This document shows, one piece after another, positions 27,039-36,341 of a DNA stretch of 64,000 bases. The notes under the pieces are model-generated. The model was not told the origin of the DNA. It made no database searches and was given only the letters and a program-made list of their open reading frames with translations. Source of the DNA: Ulvibacterium sp965228935 (GTDB lineage: Bacteria > Bacteroidota > Bacteroidia > Flavobacteriales > Flavobacteriaceae); NCBI RefSeq assembly GCF_965228935.1, contig NZ_OZ245846.1:4898001-4962000 (forward strand), read 5' to 3'. Made by a program: the position numbers and the translations under genes. The first letter of the stretch is position 1. Each line of letters opens with the position of its first letter.

Positions 27039-28127
27039 ATGAAAGGAAATCTGGTAATAGTGCTATTTATTGTCATTCTTGGTTCATGCAAGCAAAAACC
27101 CCATATAAATCCATATCACCCACATTCGAACAAGCTCACCATTATTCAAGACGGATTGGGAAAACGTATTGATTCCCTACTATTGCAAGAAATCGCTATC
27201 GGATTTTCAGGGTCCGTAGTTGTTTCCGTCAATGATAAAATTGTTCTTCAGAAAGGCTATGGTTGGACAGACTCTTTAAAAAGCTACCCAATATGGCCCT
27301 CTACCAAATTCTATTTGGCTTCCACCACCAAAGGAATTACCGGTGTACTGACCTTGGTGGCTCAACAAAAAGGAATCCTCAAAACATCCGATTCGCTATC
27401 CATGCTCAATGAAAATTGTCTGATGCATTTTGGGAACATTTCCATTCATAACATGCTTGTTCATACCTCGGGCTTAAGCAATGCATATGAGACCTATGGG
27501 GCAACCGAAAGGGAAGCTAATTTGGAACTTTTGTATACAAGACCCTTGGGGCCCAAAGGTGAATTTAAATATTCCAGTGCCGGTTATTGGTTAACTTCGG
27601 CTATTATCGAGAAACTATCGGGAATCCCTTACGAAGAATTTGCGCGGGAAAACCTATTTAAAAAGGCCACAATGGAGAACACGGATTTTTGGTTCGAGGC
27701 CAACGAACAGGATAAGGACGTGTTTGCACAAAAACAGAAAAAATTCCCGCCCGGCAATCTATACCCAAATTGGGGCTACCGGGGATCTGGGGGCATTACA
27801 ACCAACATTATGGATCTAAAAAACTATTTTAGGGCCCTAACTACTTTTCAAATCCTAACTAAAGAGTCATTGGATCAATTGTTCGGCCCACATCTAACGC
27901 TGGAAAGTGGTATAGGTATTGGATATGGTTGGTATACGACGACTACATCAAGAGGGACCAGGGAAATATGGTCGCGTGGCGGGGAATCATTTGGACATAA
28001 TAGTGCAATCAGATGGTTCGTGGATGAAGATGTGGCCATTTTAATTTTAACGAATTGTGGTGAGATCGAAAGCGGCGGGGAAGCCAATAGAACGGTAAGT
28101 AATAAAATTGAAAACCTTATTTTTTAA
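27039..28127 (+). CDS. Serine hydrolase lipoprotein (class C beta-lactamase fold)
   Basis: 362 residues with lipobox ILGSC. The beta-lactamase/PBP4*-like fold carries the SxxK motif STTK in ASTTKGITGV, the Tyr motif YSSAGYW, and a C-terminal SRGGESFGH region in place of KTG. Such proteins are D-aminopeptidases, esterases or cell-wall hydrolases more often than true lactamases. It is a single gene, divergent from the GntR operon. A second member of the family lies at 52227. Confidence 0.83.
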   Translation: MKGNLVIVLFIVILGSCKQKPHINPYHPHSNKLTIIQDGLGKRIDSLLLQEIAIGFSGSVVVSVNDKIVLQKGYGWTDSLKSYPIWPSTKFYLASTTKGITGVLTLVAQQKGILKTSDSLSMLNENCLMHFGNISIHNMLVHTSGLSNAYETYGATEREANLELLYTRPLGPKGEFKYSSAGYWLTSAIIEKLSGIPYEEFARENLFKKATMENTDFWFEANEQDKDVFAQKQKKFPPGNLYPNWGYRGSGGITTNIMDLKNYFRALTTFQILTKESLDQLFGPHLTLESGIGIGYGWYTTTTSRGTREIWSRGGESFGHNSAIRWFVDEDVAILILTNCGEIESGGEANRTVSNKIENLIF

Positions 28128-28232
28128 GGTTTTACAGCATATAATTCCCAAATTGTGCCAAAAGAAGGGGAAATGGGGCATGCGGACCACAAAAACCACA
28201 AAACCTTCCAATCATACAGATACGGGATAACA

Positions 28233-28934
28233 TCACTGTTTTTTTATGAGTTTTTCAGAACCTATAAACTCTTTTTTATTAAATAGATACCAGGAGTGTT
28301 TTGTGGGTATAACGATACCATTTATTTTTTCAATTTCATGGTAAATGATATACTCACTGTCCGGATGGAGTGCCGGATGAAAAAACTGGGCTATCCTTAG
28401 AGCGAAGGTCCGAGGGTCAAAATAAAACTTCCAATATTCTTCGGACTGGGTCAAGTTATAATTCACCTTCAATACCCATAATTTCTCTTCCTGAAAAGTG
28501 GTCAATTGCGGATTTCCCACGAAATTGACTTGGTTGTCATCCAATTTCATGGGAAGTCCATACATATAAATCCAGTAATTGGTCCTTTCAATTATACTTT
28601 TACAATCCAGAAAAAAATTTTCCAATTCTCCCTTGGGCGGTATGTCCTTCCCGTTACGTCTGACGATACAGGTGTCCTTATGTACAAAGCCCCCGGTAAG
28701 CGTGTCCCCGTTTTTAAGCACCTCGCTCCAGTGGGCTATTCCCAAGGCATTGTCCAAGGTAAGTTCCACGGGTTCTTTTTCGCTTTTGATAATGAATTGG
28801 CCCTTGAAGGTCTGCCACTCGTCATTTGGATCATGATATTGAACGGACTTTTTTACCAAAAGCTCGTTGGTCATATTCTGGGCATTGAGCAAGGCTGAGC
28901 TCACTAGGAAAACAAATAGGAACGTCTTTTTCAT
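28233..28934 (-). CDS. Secreted protein of unknown function (DUF6503-like)
   Basis: 233 residues with a signal peptide (MKKTFLFVFLVSSALLNAQ). The body is beta-rich, with SVQYHDPNDEWQTFKGQF, YWIYMYGLPMKLDD and YWKFYFDP blocks that recall the LolA-like DUF6503 family of Flavobacteriia. No catalytic motif is seen. It is convergent with the serine hydrolase gene and separate from the next gene. The family assignment is from memory of its pattern. Confidence 0.6.
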   Translation of the reverse strand: MKKTFLFVFLVSSALLNAQNMTNELLVKKSVQYHDPNDEWQTFKGQFIIKSEKEPVELTLDNALGIAHWSEVLKNGDTLTGGFVHKDTCIVRRNGKDIPPKGELENFFLDCKSIIERTNYWIYMYGLPMKLDDNQVNFVGNPQLTTFQEEKLWVLKVNYNLTQSEEYWKFYFDPRTFALRIAQFFHPALHPDSEYIIYHEIEKINGIVIPTKHSWYLFNKKEFIGSEKLIKKQ

Positions 28935-29065
28935 GAAATCGTCTTTAAAAGAAGGACGATTTGTTTTTTATAGTGTTACTCTAAAAGCCTAAAAAATGCG
29001 AAAAGGTCCGTAGAAATAAGGTTCCCATACCAAAAATTAGATCAAAACAAAACACCTTTGGCCAA

Positions 29066-29989
29066 TTAAAGGAGACCATAGATATCCCTTAAAACCTTTT
29101 CATTTCCATTTTCATCCCTGACCTTTAAATGGTAGCGGATGGTTATAGGCGTACCGATTGGAGCATAGTAATAGATGATCCATGCATCCGCTTCCCTAAC
29201 ACCGATACATCCATTTGAATACGACTTTCCCAAGGTCTCAGGGTTTGTGGTAGGATGTATCATCTGTCCATTCCGGATTCCGTCGATTTCGGTTTCCAAC
29301 CAAGGTATTTGGGGCATTAGGGTCGTTTTTTGGTCATCCCTTTTGGTGAAATAAAATTGTTTGCCATCCACGGGATTATAGAAATCGGGATCTTTTACAT
29401 GTTTTATGATTATGCCTTTTCCTTGTTTCGTTCGCAGATCCGTTAGCCTATCACCCATGGCCAAATAACGCTTCCTGTTTTGCCCTACCCTAATGGGGAA
29501 GGTATAGAGCAGAGAGGAGTCTTGATAGATCCGTAATGTGAATTCAGGAATATTTATGTCGATATAGGTATTTTCAAATTTCCGGAGGAGATTACATCCC
29601 GATAGGGAATCAGGGATTCCCAATACACTCCCTTTGGGTAATACAATTAGTTGTTTTTGATCGTATACAAAAGAATCCCGTGCCGCCATTCTATAATAAT
29701 CCGTATCTACCAAAGTATCGATAATCCAAGGGTTGGCCCTTACCAGTAGGTATTCCGATAATGGATACTCTGTTAGGTCCTCATAGGTGGCGACCAACGA
29801 ATCCATGAAACGAAAATAATCCCGTATCCGAACGGTATTCTCTATATAAACCTGTTTCGGAAAATCTTGTTTTTGAACCGTTTCCAAAAAATCATAAGCC
29901 ATCAAAAAACCATCTTTGGATATGGTTCCTACTAAAGCTACCCTTATCAGCAGCGCTAGAATAATCGTGAATTTTAGCCAATTGCTCAT
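29066..29989 (-). CDS. L,D-transpeptidase (YkuD domain)
   Basis: 307 residues with an N-terminal membrane or signal segment (about 7-22). The YkuD catalytic motif is complete: His in MIHPTTNPE and the SNGCIGV block with the catalytic Cys. The enzyme would make 3-3 crosslinks in peptidoglycan or attach proteins to it. It starts 13 bp after the small HMA-like gene and is probably transcribed with it from an Fnr-type promoter at 30263-30306, which ties cell-wall remodelling to the stress block. Confidence 0.88.
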   Translation of the reverse strand: MSNWLKFTIILALLIRVALVGTISKDGFLMAYDFLETVQKQDFPKQVYIENTVRIRDYFRFMDSLVATYEDLTEYPLSEYLLVRANPWIIDTLVDTDYYRMAARDSFVYDQKQLIVLPKGSVLGIPDSLSGCNLLRKFENTYIDINIPEFTLRIYQDSSLLYTFPIRVGQNRKRYLAMGDRLTDLRTKQGKGIIIKHVKDPDFYNPVDGKQFYFTKRDDQKTTLMPQIPWLETEIDGIRNGQMIHPTTNPETLGKSYSNGCIGVREADAWIIYYYAPIGTPITIRYHLKVRDENGNEKVLRDIYGLL

Positions 29990-30002
29990 TTTTTGGGTGG
30001 TT

Positions 30003-30242
30003 TTAAGGACGGTTTTCTGGGGTATCGAAACGACCCGTATCGTTAATCACCGAACATCCCAGTTCAGAAAGTTCCCTACGTACGACCTCCAAATCGTTGG
30101 TTGTCAGGTATTCAAAGGAAATACTTGCATTATCCATATCTAGCGTAGTATTCCAGATATTGGGTAGATTATACAGCTTGTCCAAAATGGCCCTTTCGTT
30201 GATTCCAGATTTCATAGGTTGAAACTCAAATGTAGTTCGCAT
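30003..30242 (-). CDS. Small HMA-like protein without metal-binding cysteines
   Basis: 79 residues with the beta-alpha-beta-beta-alpha-beta pattern of heavy-metal-associated domains (INERAILDKLYNLPNIWNTTLDMDNASISFEY, split here by strands, then VVRRELSELGCSV). The MxCxxC loop is absent (PMKSGIN), so it should not bind copper in the normal way. It lies directly before the L,D-transpeptidase gene. A related degenerate protein occurs at 62101. Role unknown. Confidence 0.65.
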   Translation of the reverse strand: MRTTFEFQPMKSGINERAILDKLYNLPNIWNTTLDMDNASISFEYLTTNDLEVVRRELSELGCSVINDTGRFDTPENRP

Positions 30243-30262
30243 GATTCCCTCGGTTTACCTTC

Positions 30263-30306
30263 TAAAGTTAAGCAGCTACATAACTATTAAAAATGAGCGG
30301 GATCAG
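30263..30306 (-). promoter_or_regulatory. Fnr/Crp-type site plus -7 element, HMA/L,D-transpeptidase promoter
   Basis: On the minus strand CTGAT-CCCG-CTCAT (30293-30306, one core mismatch) is followed by 22 nt and then TAACTTTA (30263-30270). The gene starts at 30242. The spacing is identical to the other sites of the block, which supports it despite the mismatch. Confidence 0.6.
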
Positions 30307-30331
30307 TCTACTCTAGATAGCGACTACACGT

Positions 30332-30375
30332 ATGACCACCGTCATTTCGAATGAACCCTTTGCTTTTTACTTTTA
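30332..30375 (+). promoter_or_regulatory. Fnr/Crp-type site plus -7 element, mla operon promoter
   Basis: The perfect palindrome ATGAC-CACC-GTCAT (30332-30345) is followed by 22 nt and TACTTTTA (30368-30375). The expected start of transcription is near 30380, which puts the palindrome centre at about -41, and the MlaE-type gene begins at 30405. Confidence 0.75.
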
Positions 30376-30404
30376 GAGTAGGACATGTCCACGAAAATTG
30401 AAGT

Positions 30405-31187
30405 ATGGCACAGGTATTTCATGTACCCAACGGAATACGACGGTTCTTTATCGAAATCGGGGAGCTTTCCTTTTTCGCTGGGCGCTTTTTTAAGGAAACC
30501 CTACGACGACCTTTTGAATTCAGGGAACTGCTGCGGCAATGCTATCAGATGGGAAACCGCTCCCTGACCTTGGTTCTGGTCACAGGTTTTATCATTGGAT
30601 TGGTATTGACCTTACAATCAAGACCTACAATGATCCAGTTTGGTGCCGAATCATGGATGCCCAATATGGTAGGTATTTCAATTGTTAGGGAATTAGGGCC
30701 CGTTATTACCGCCCTTGTATGTGCAGGTAGAATCGCTTCCGGCATTGGGGCCGAATTAGGTTCTATGCGGGTAACGGAACAGATAGATGCCATGGAAGTC
30801 TCCGGCACCAATCCTTTCAAATATTTGGTAGTTACCCGAATCTTGGCAGCGACCTTGATGCTTCCATTATTGGTGATTTTAGGTGATGCCGTGGCCCTTT
30901 ATGGGTCGGCCTTGGTAGAATATTTTAAAGGTGATGTTTCCTTCCAACTCTATTTCAATACGGTTTTCGATGCCTTGTCCTATGGCGATTTGATACCCGC
31001 CACCATTAAGTCCTTCTTTTTTGGATTCGCCATTGGGCTAGTGGGTTGTTACAAGGGATATTACTGTAAAAAGGGGACTGCAGGAGTGGGTTTGGCGGCA
31101 AACACGGCTGTAGTTTTTACATCGATGTTACTCTTTGTCATCGATTTTGTAGCTGTATTTATATCCGATATTTTTTATGAATTATGA
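30405..31187 (+). CDS. MlaE-type ABC permease (lipid transport)
   Basis: 260 residues, five to six membrane helices, with the MlaE family core VRELGPVITALVCAGRIASGIGAELGSMRVTEQ (given here only as recognisable blocks VRELGPV and AELGSMRV), the EQIDAMEV loop and G-rich end. It is the permease of an Mla-like complex that moves phospholipids between inner and outer membrane. The ATPase gene overlaps by 4 bp and the MCE protein gene follows, forming a three-gene operon. The Fnr-type promoter lies about 60 bp upstream. Confidence 0.92.
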   Translation: MAQVFHVPNGIRRFFIEIGELSFFAGRFFKETLRRPFEFRELLRQCYQMGNRSLTLVLVTGFIIGLVLTLQSRPTMIQFGAESWMPNMVGISIVRELGPVITALVCAGRIASGIGAELGSMRVTEQIDAMEVSGTNPFKYLVVTRILAATLMLPLLVILGDAVALYGSALVEYFKGDVSFQLYFNTVFDALSYGDLIPATIKSFFFGFAIGLVGCYKGYYCKKGTAGVGLAANTAVVFTSMLLFVIDFVAVFISDIFYEL

Positions 31188-31969
31188 TCGAAGCCCAAAA
31201 GGACATACCGATACAGGAACAAAGTACCGAGACCCGGAAGGTAATGCTGGAAATTAAAGACCTGTACAAAAGTTTTGGCGATAATAATGTCCTAAATGGG
31301 TTCAACCTAAAGTTGTACCAAGGGGAAAACTTGGTCGTCATGGGAAAATCGGGCTCCGGAAAATCGGTCATGATCAAATGTTTGGTCGGTTTAATCCAAC
31401 CGGACAAAGGCTTCATTTCGGTCATGGGACAGGAAATAAAGACCTTGGATCGTGAAACCTTGGATGCATTACGTTCCGATATTGGTTTTCTATTTCAGGG
31501 AAGTGCCCTTTATGATTCCATGACCGTACGTGAAAATCTGGAATTTCCGCTAAGAAGACATACCGAGAAAGTGGGCATGGTCAAGGACACCAAACCTTTG
31601 GTGCTGGAAGCCTTGGAAAGTGTAGGTCTGGCCCAGACCATGAACTTGATGCCCTCGGAGCTTTCAGGGGGCATGAAACGCAGGGTAGCCTTGGCACGCG
31701 CCTTGATCCTAAGGCCGAAAATTATTCTATACGATGAACCCACAAGCGGATTGGATCCTATTACGGCAAAGGAAATCATTGAACTTATGCGACACGTACA
31801 GAAAAAGTATGAAACATCGTCCTTGATAATTACGCACGATGTGGATTGCGCCAGGGTCATCTCGGAACGGATGGTCTTATTGGTGGACGGAATCAATTAT
31901 GCCGAAGGATCCTATGAAGAACTTACAACATCGAAAGATCCAAAGGTGGAGGCATTTTTTAAAAAATAA
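31184..31969 (+). CDS. MlaF-type ABC ATPase
   Basis: 261 residues with Walker A GKSGSGKSV, Q-loop LFQGSALYDSMTV, signature LSGGMKRRVALARAL, Walker B IILYDEPTSGLD and switch His in IITHDVD. The family is that of MlaF/Ttg2A, the ATPases of MCE-type lipid transporters. The start ATG overlaps the stop of the permease gene (ATGA), which implies coupled translation. It should pair with the permease at 30405 and the MCE subunit at 31973. Confidence 0.94.
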   Translation: MIEAQKDIPIQEQSTETRKVMLEIKDLYKSFGDNNVLNGFNLKLYQGENLVVMGKSGSGKSVMIKCLVGLIQPDKGFISVMGQEIKTLDRETLDALRSDIGFLFQGSALYDSMTVRENLEFPLRRHTEKVGMVKDTKPLVLEALESVGLAQTMNLMPSELSGGMKRRVALARALILRPKIILYDEPTSGLDPITAKEIIELMRHVQKKYETSSLIITHDVDCARVISERMVLLVDGINYAEGSYEELTTSKDPKVEAFFKK

Positions 31970-31972
31970 ACC

Positions 31973-32956
31973 ATGGAAAGGACTACTTCGGAAAAAATCA
32001 GATTGGGCATTTTTGTCATTATAGGAACCCTTTTGTTGGTAATTGCTGCCTACCTTGTTGGCAACCAGCAAAATCTATTCGGCAACACCTATACCATCAA
32101 TGCGGTCTTTAAGAACGTCAACGGACTTCAAAAAGGTAACAATGTACGGTATGCGGGTATCAACATCGGTACGGTAAGTGGCATTGAAATGCGGAACGAT
32201 ACGGCCATACGCGTCTCCATGTTGATACAGGAAAAAATGCAAAAGCACATTAAAACAAATGCAATTGCCACTATAGGGTCCGACGGACTTGTGGGCAGTA
32301 TGGTCATAAACGTAGTCCCAGGCAATGGTACGGCACCCTTGATACGATCCGGTGATGAAATTCTTACCATAAGCAAGATCGCCACCGTTGATATGTTGAA
32401 TACTTTAAGTGTCACCAACGAAAATGCGGCCCAGCTTACCCAAGACCTACTTAAGGTTACCGCTTCCCTCAACAGAGGGGAGGGTACCTTGGGGCGGTTA
32501 TTGAACGATACCCTCATGGCCAATAATCTACAACGGACGTTGATCAATCTTAAGAAGGCTAGCTTTGGAGCGAATACGACCATAAGTCAACTTAACGATA
32601 TCGCCAAAAAATTCAATTCCAATGAAAGCGTAATGGGCGTGCTATTGAGCGACAGCATTTCTGCGGTTAAAATGCAGCGGATTATTGCACATTTAGAAGC
32701 TTCGAGCAGTGAACTCAGTGGTATGTCAAAAGACCTCAACAGGGTGGTCGGAGATATCAAGGATGGAAATGGAGCCTTGAGTTATTTGGCAACGGATACC
32801 ACTTTGGTCTCACAACTACAAAGTACCATGCAAAATGTGGAACAGGGGGTGGAACGATTCAATCAGAATATGGAGGCCTTAAAACATAACTTTTTAACCC
32901 GGGGATATTTTAGGAAGCTGGAAAAACAGGAAAGAAAGGACAAGCAAGAGGAATAA
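31973..32956 (+). CDS. MlaD-type MCE protein
   Basis: 327 residues with one N-terminal transmembrane helix (about 10-30) and a single MCE domain (TINAVFKNVNGLQKGNNVRYAG in parts, VSMLIQEKM, IGSDGLVGSMVINV). A long helical region of about 170 residues follows, which could form the needle-like channel seen in other MCE proteins. It begins 3 bp after the ATPase gene. It is the periplasmic lipid-binding subunit of the complex. Confidence 0.92.
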   Translation: MERTTSEKIRLGIFVIIGTLLLVIAAYLVGNQQNLFGNTYTINAVFKNVNGLQKGNNVRYAGINIGTVSGIEMRNDTAIRVSMLIQEKMQKHIKTNAIATIGSDGLVGSMVINVVPGNGTAPLIRSGDEILTISKIATVDMLNTLSVTNENAAQLTQDLLKVTASLNRGEGTLGRLLNDTLMANNLQRTLINLKKASFGANTTISQLNDIAKKFNSNESVMGVLLSDSISAVKMQRIIAHLEASSSELSGMSKDLNRVVGDIKDGNGALSYLATDTTLVSQLQSTMQNVEQGVERFNQNMEALKHNFLTRGYFRKLEKQERKDKQEE

Positions 32957-33040
32957 TCCTTCCAAACAAAACCACTATATCCATTATTCAATTTCAATAT
33001 AACTAAGGCGCTACGATCCTAGGTAAAAAGCCTTTTTTTG

Positions 33041-34182
33041 CTATTCTTGCCTTTCCTCAAGGAAAAAGGCAAAAAATCGATGTTTGGCATGGTCTAATTC
33101 CTCCGTGAATATGGAGGATTTCCTTGAAAGGCCATCTTCCATTAGATAGCTCAAAGGCACTAGGACATCAAAACTTCGGAACACTTCTTTGGAAATGGCC
33201 AAAATGGGCAGTGCCAGTATCATTCCGGAAATGCCCCACATAATGCCTCCCAAAAAAAGTCCAAGTATGATGAACAAAGGATTGATCTTAATACTAGGTC
33301 CCATAACATTGGGCGAAATCAGGTTGCCTTCTATTTGTTGTACCAAAATATACAAGCCCAATACGGCCCAAGGTTGCCATAGCGTATCGGAAATCATCAG
33401 CATGTAGGTAAAAGGTAAAATACCGCCGATAGTGGTGCCCACATAGGGGATAATTTCAAGAAATCCTGCCAAAAATCCCCAAAAAAATGGGTATGGAACA
33501 CCGATCAACCACAAACCGGAACCAATGAGAACACCCAGAATAACAATAACCAGCCCCTGCCCTATCATATAGCGTTTGGTAAGTTTTTGTACCTCGCCGA
33601 ACAACTGTTCTAATGCTCCCCTCCTTTGGGGATTTACCTGGGACAAAATATAGTTCTTAAACGCGGTCCGGTACAATAGAATAAAATAAGTCATAAGGAC
33701 CACCAATACCATATTCGCCAAAACTGTGGTACCGGATTGGAAACCTTCCTGTAACAGGCCCATGGGAATATCGATCGCCTCGTTCAAATTTTCGGGAATC
33801 CAGCCCAACGAAGTTTCCGGATCCAAACGCAATTCCTGATCCAGCCAATCCATGAACTGAGCCATAAGGCTGTTTATTTTTTCCTTGGCCGACGGCAACT
33901 TTCCGAACAAGATCCGAGACTGATTGAAGAAAAAGAAAAGAAGGGCCAACAATGGTACAACTGCAATAAGATACGAGGCAAATATGGCCAATATCCTGTT
34001 ATGAAGTTTAAGTTCAAAAACGGAAACCACAGGTTTTAGCATTAATGCAAAAAAAAACTAAAGCATAACGGCACAAGGATAATTTTAGCCGCTATAAGTA
34101 TGTATACCACTAAAACCACTATACCGAGGAAATAAAAAACATTGGGAAGGTTTATGGTGTATCTTTTCATGTACTGCTGCAT
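33041..34182 (-). CDS. AI-2E/PerM-family transporter, split by a frameshift at a T9 run
   Basis: The uninterrupted frame (33041-34042) begins in the middle of the first conserved motif (MLKPVVSVFE), which is too late for this family. Reading upstream on the minus strand, an ATG at 34182 (or 34170) opens a frame with LPNVFYFLG and a hydrophobic helix, ending KIILVPLCFSFF. These are the residues expected before MLKPVV. The two frames meet at nine Ts (plus-strand A-run 34049-34057), and ten Ts would join them into a normal 380-residue permease. It is either a frameshift, a sequencing slip or transcriptional slippage. The eight or so helices and ProProAsn-like loops of the family are otherwise intact. 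Confidence 0.8.
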
Positions 34183-34337
34183 TCGGCTTATTGAAAAAGG
34201 GCTGAAAGCCAATTGGGTCTTTCTAGGGTCGCTGATTTAAAAGCATGCCATCCGTAGACCTTCTATTTGGGGATTTTACGGTTGAACCTCCATAAATGCC
34301 GTGACCCATTCTTGAAAACAAAGCTCTAGATTCTACG

Positions 34338-35228
34338 CTAAAGGGCAATGGAATATGAATCGCTTCCCTGTTCCTGCATTTGCAGTTGAATCCTTTTCTG
34401 GTTGAACGCCAATAGCGGAATGGACACCTCACCTTCCATAGTACGCACCAAATCCCTATGAAATAGTCTATCATATATGGAAGAATGCTCACGCTCCATC
34501 ATCACCAGCATATCGGCATGTTCTTTTCGAATATAGGAATGTAAGCCAGATTCCACATCCTCGGCTTCGGACATACTGAAAACAATTTCAGGATACGATA
34601 TTTGCTGTCTTAGCTCACGCTCAAACCATTTCATATGCCGGTCCGCATCGGACTCGTTTTTAAGGGGTATATGTACCACTTTAATGAGAGCCCCATAGCA
34701 CTCCGCAATTTTTACCAAACTACCGATGGCGTGAATATCGGCTTTCTCAAAATCCGTGGCATAGATAAGGGTAGACAGCCCGTGATAGTAAATGTAATTG
34801 GGTAACACCAATAAAGGAATGTCTATTTTATTCAGAAGCTCATTTGCAATGTTTCCTGAAAAAATCCCTCTAAGGGTATATTCATCCTTCATGCCCACAA
34901 TAATAAGATCCGGTTTCAGAGTCCAGGAGGCCGATAGAATACTCTTTGCCACAAAATTACTTTCAACAACCTGTATTTTTACAGGATTTAAATACAATTC
35001 ATTTTTTAAATGGGTGCTACAATAATTTGTAACGATTTCCCTTTGTTCTTGATGCAACCTTTCTTCCAATTGCTTGGGAGGTCGTATCGTGGCGACTGTA
35101 ACGGGAGGAAGTTCGTATACATGTAAAACATGTAACTCAGCGTCCATAGCACTGCTAAGGCGGTACGCATAGCGCAATGCGGGAGCGGAATTCCGGGTAC
35201 AATCCGTAGCGTATAGTACTGTTTTCAT
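34338..35228 (-). CDS. Universal stress protein, two Usp domains
   Basis: 296 residues with two Usp repeats (VLYATDCTRNSAPALRYAY at the start, LIYATDFEKADIHAIGSLV at about 153). The first domain's nucleotide motif is degenerate: VGMKDEY lacks the second Gly of GxxG, though a SGN block follows. The end, MMEREHSSIYDRLFHRDLV, closely matches the protein at 37646, so the two are paralogues. An Fnr-type promoter lies 51 bp upstream. It probably helps survival in stress; the ligand is unknown. Confidence 0.9.
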   Translation of the reverse strand: MKTVLYATDCTRNSAPALRYAYRLSSAMDAELHVLHVYELPPVTVATIRPPKQLEERLHQEQREIVTNYCSTHLKNELYLNPVKIQVVESNFVAKSILSASWTLKPDLIIVGMKDEYTLRGIFSGNIANELLNKIDIPLLVLPNYIYYHGLSTLIYATDFEKADIHAIGSLVKIAECYGALIKVVHIPLKNESDADRHMKWFERELRQQISYPEIVFSMSEAEDVESGLHSYIRKEHADMLVMMEREHSSIYDRLFHRDLVRTMEGEVSIPLLAFNQKRIQLQMQEQGSDSYSIAL

Positions 35229-35249
35229 TGCTGATATGTTTTAGTACTA

Positions 35250-35293
35250 CAAAATTATGTCACAGCGGACTATCCGTAAATGACCATGGTCAT
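35250..35293 (-). promoter_or_regulatory. Fnr/Crp-type site plus -7 element, USP promoter
   Basis: The perfect palindrome ATGAC-CATG-GTCAT (35280-35293) is followed on the minus strand by 22 nt and a perfect TAATTTTG (-7 element, 35250-35257). The stress protein gene starts at 35228. This is the cleanest example of the shared promoter design. Confidence 0.8.
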
Positions 35294-35324
35294 TTAAGTG
35301 CATTTTTTTAGGTTGATATGATCT

Positions 35325-36341
35325 CTATCCGTTCTCCAACAATTCCAGATAACCTTGCAGTAGAGCCAAATATCGTTCTACTTCGGCAAGCGCCTTCCTT
35401 TTCGCGCTTTCATTCGATGCGCTCTTGGCACGAAGACTGTTGACCTTTGCCCGTATATTGGCACGGTAAGCTTTATAATAAACAAAAAATTTGCGCTCTT
35501 TTTGTGTCCCCATTGCCGGAAACTTAAGATTATAGTGTTCAATACATAGGTTGGACAACTCTCTTTTACCAAAGGCCTCCAGGTCCATACATAAAAAAGC
35601 GACTTCGTTCAGTACATCAATATAACGGTAATCGTCATTGAACTCCAAACAGTCGAACAGCTGTGGGGTGGGCAATAAAAAGATATTCCGGCTATGCAGG
35701 TCTCCGTGGCAATCCCTAAAAAAACCGGAGCTTAACCTATTTTTCAGCAACTTTTTGTTTTTGTCAAGGAAAGTATCGGAAATTCCTATCGCATGGTCAA
35801 TAACCCCAATTTTATTTGTACCGAAACATGTTGACAGGAATTGCTTCTCCGCTTCCAAATCATTGAATCTTTGCTTGATATCCAACACATTTTTCTTATA
35901 AATAATCCTGGCGTTCCCATGAAATTGAGCTATCCGTTCGGCCAAGTTTCTTATATCGAACGATGTTACCTTATCCTTTGTCAAGAGTACGTCCATTTGT
36001 CTTCCAGGATCCATTTTACGCATCTTTACCGCATAGTCCAAAATGGCTCCTTTAGTACCTCCTATTGCCAAAGAGTCCTGTATTTTACGGACAGGCAAAA
36101 CCTTGAGGTATATGTCCTTTGCAAATCTTTGGTTCAGTTCAATTTCCTTATGGCAATTGTGTTTTCGGAGCTCAAGAGTAGAAAAGTCAAGGAATGAATA
36201 CCGGATAGGCTTTTTAATCTTGTACACGAATCTATCACATAGGATTACCCAGGATATATGGGTTTCGACCAATTTCCGTTGACCTGTAATCTCGGGAAAA
36301 TCGCCTTTGGACAGCAAGATATCAATCTGGTTTTTTGTCAT
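35325..36341 (-). CDS. Aminoglycoside phosphotransferase-like kinase (COG2187)
   Basis: The frame extends to 36476, but the ATG at 36341 fits the family start (MTKNQIDILLSKGDFPE) and gives about 338 residues. The kinase core has Lys in YKIKKPI, the catalytic loop CHGDLHSRNIF and the metal Asp in LFDCLEFND. It overlaps the AAA-type kinase gene by 20 bp; in many bacteria these two domains are fused in one protein. The substrate is unknown. The operon is led by the CDP-alcohol phosphatidyltransferase gene. Confidence 0.82.
   Translation of the reverse strand: MTKNQIDILLSKGDFPEITGQRKLVETHISWVILCDRFVYKIKKPIRYSFLDFSTLELRKHNCHKEIELNQRFAKDIYLKVLPVRKIQDSLAIGGTKGAILDYAVKMRKMDPGRQMDVLLTKDKVTSFDIRNLAERIAQFHGNARIIYKKNVLDIKQRFNDLEAEKQFLSTCFGTNKIGVIDHAIGISDTFLDKNKKLLKNRLSSGFFRDCHGDLHSRNIFLLPTPQLFDCLEFNDDYRYIDVLNEVAFLCMDLEAFGKRELSNLCIEHYNLKFPAMGTQKERKFFVYYKAYRANIRAKVNSLRAKSASNESAKRKALAEVERYLALLQGYLELLENG

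Noticed and set aside
34223..34492. 89-codon minus-strand frame near the stress protein at 34338
   Set aside because: It lies mostly inside the stress protein gene in another frame; no recognisable domain.
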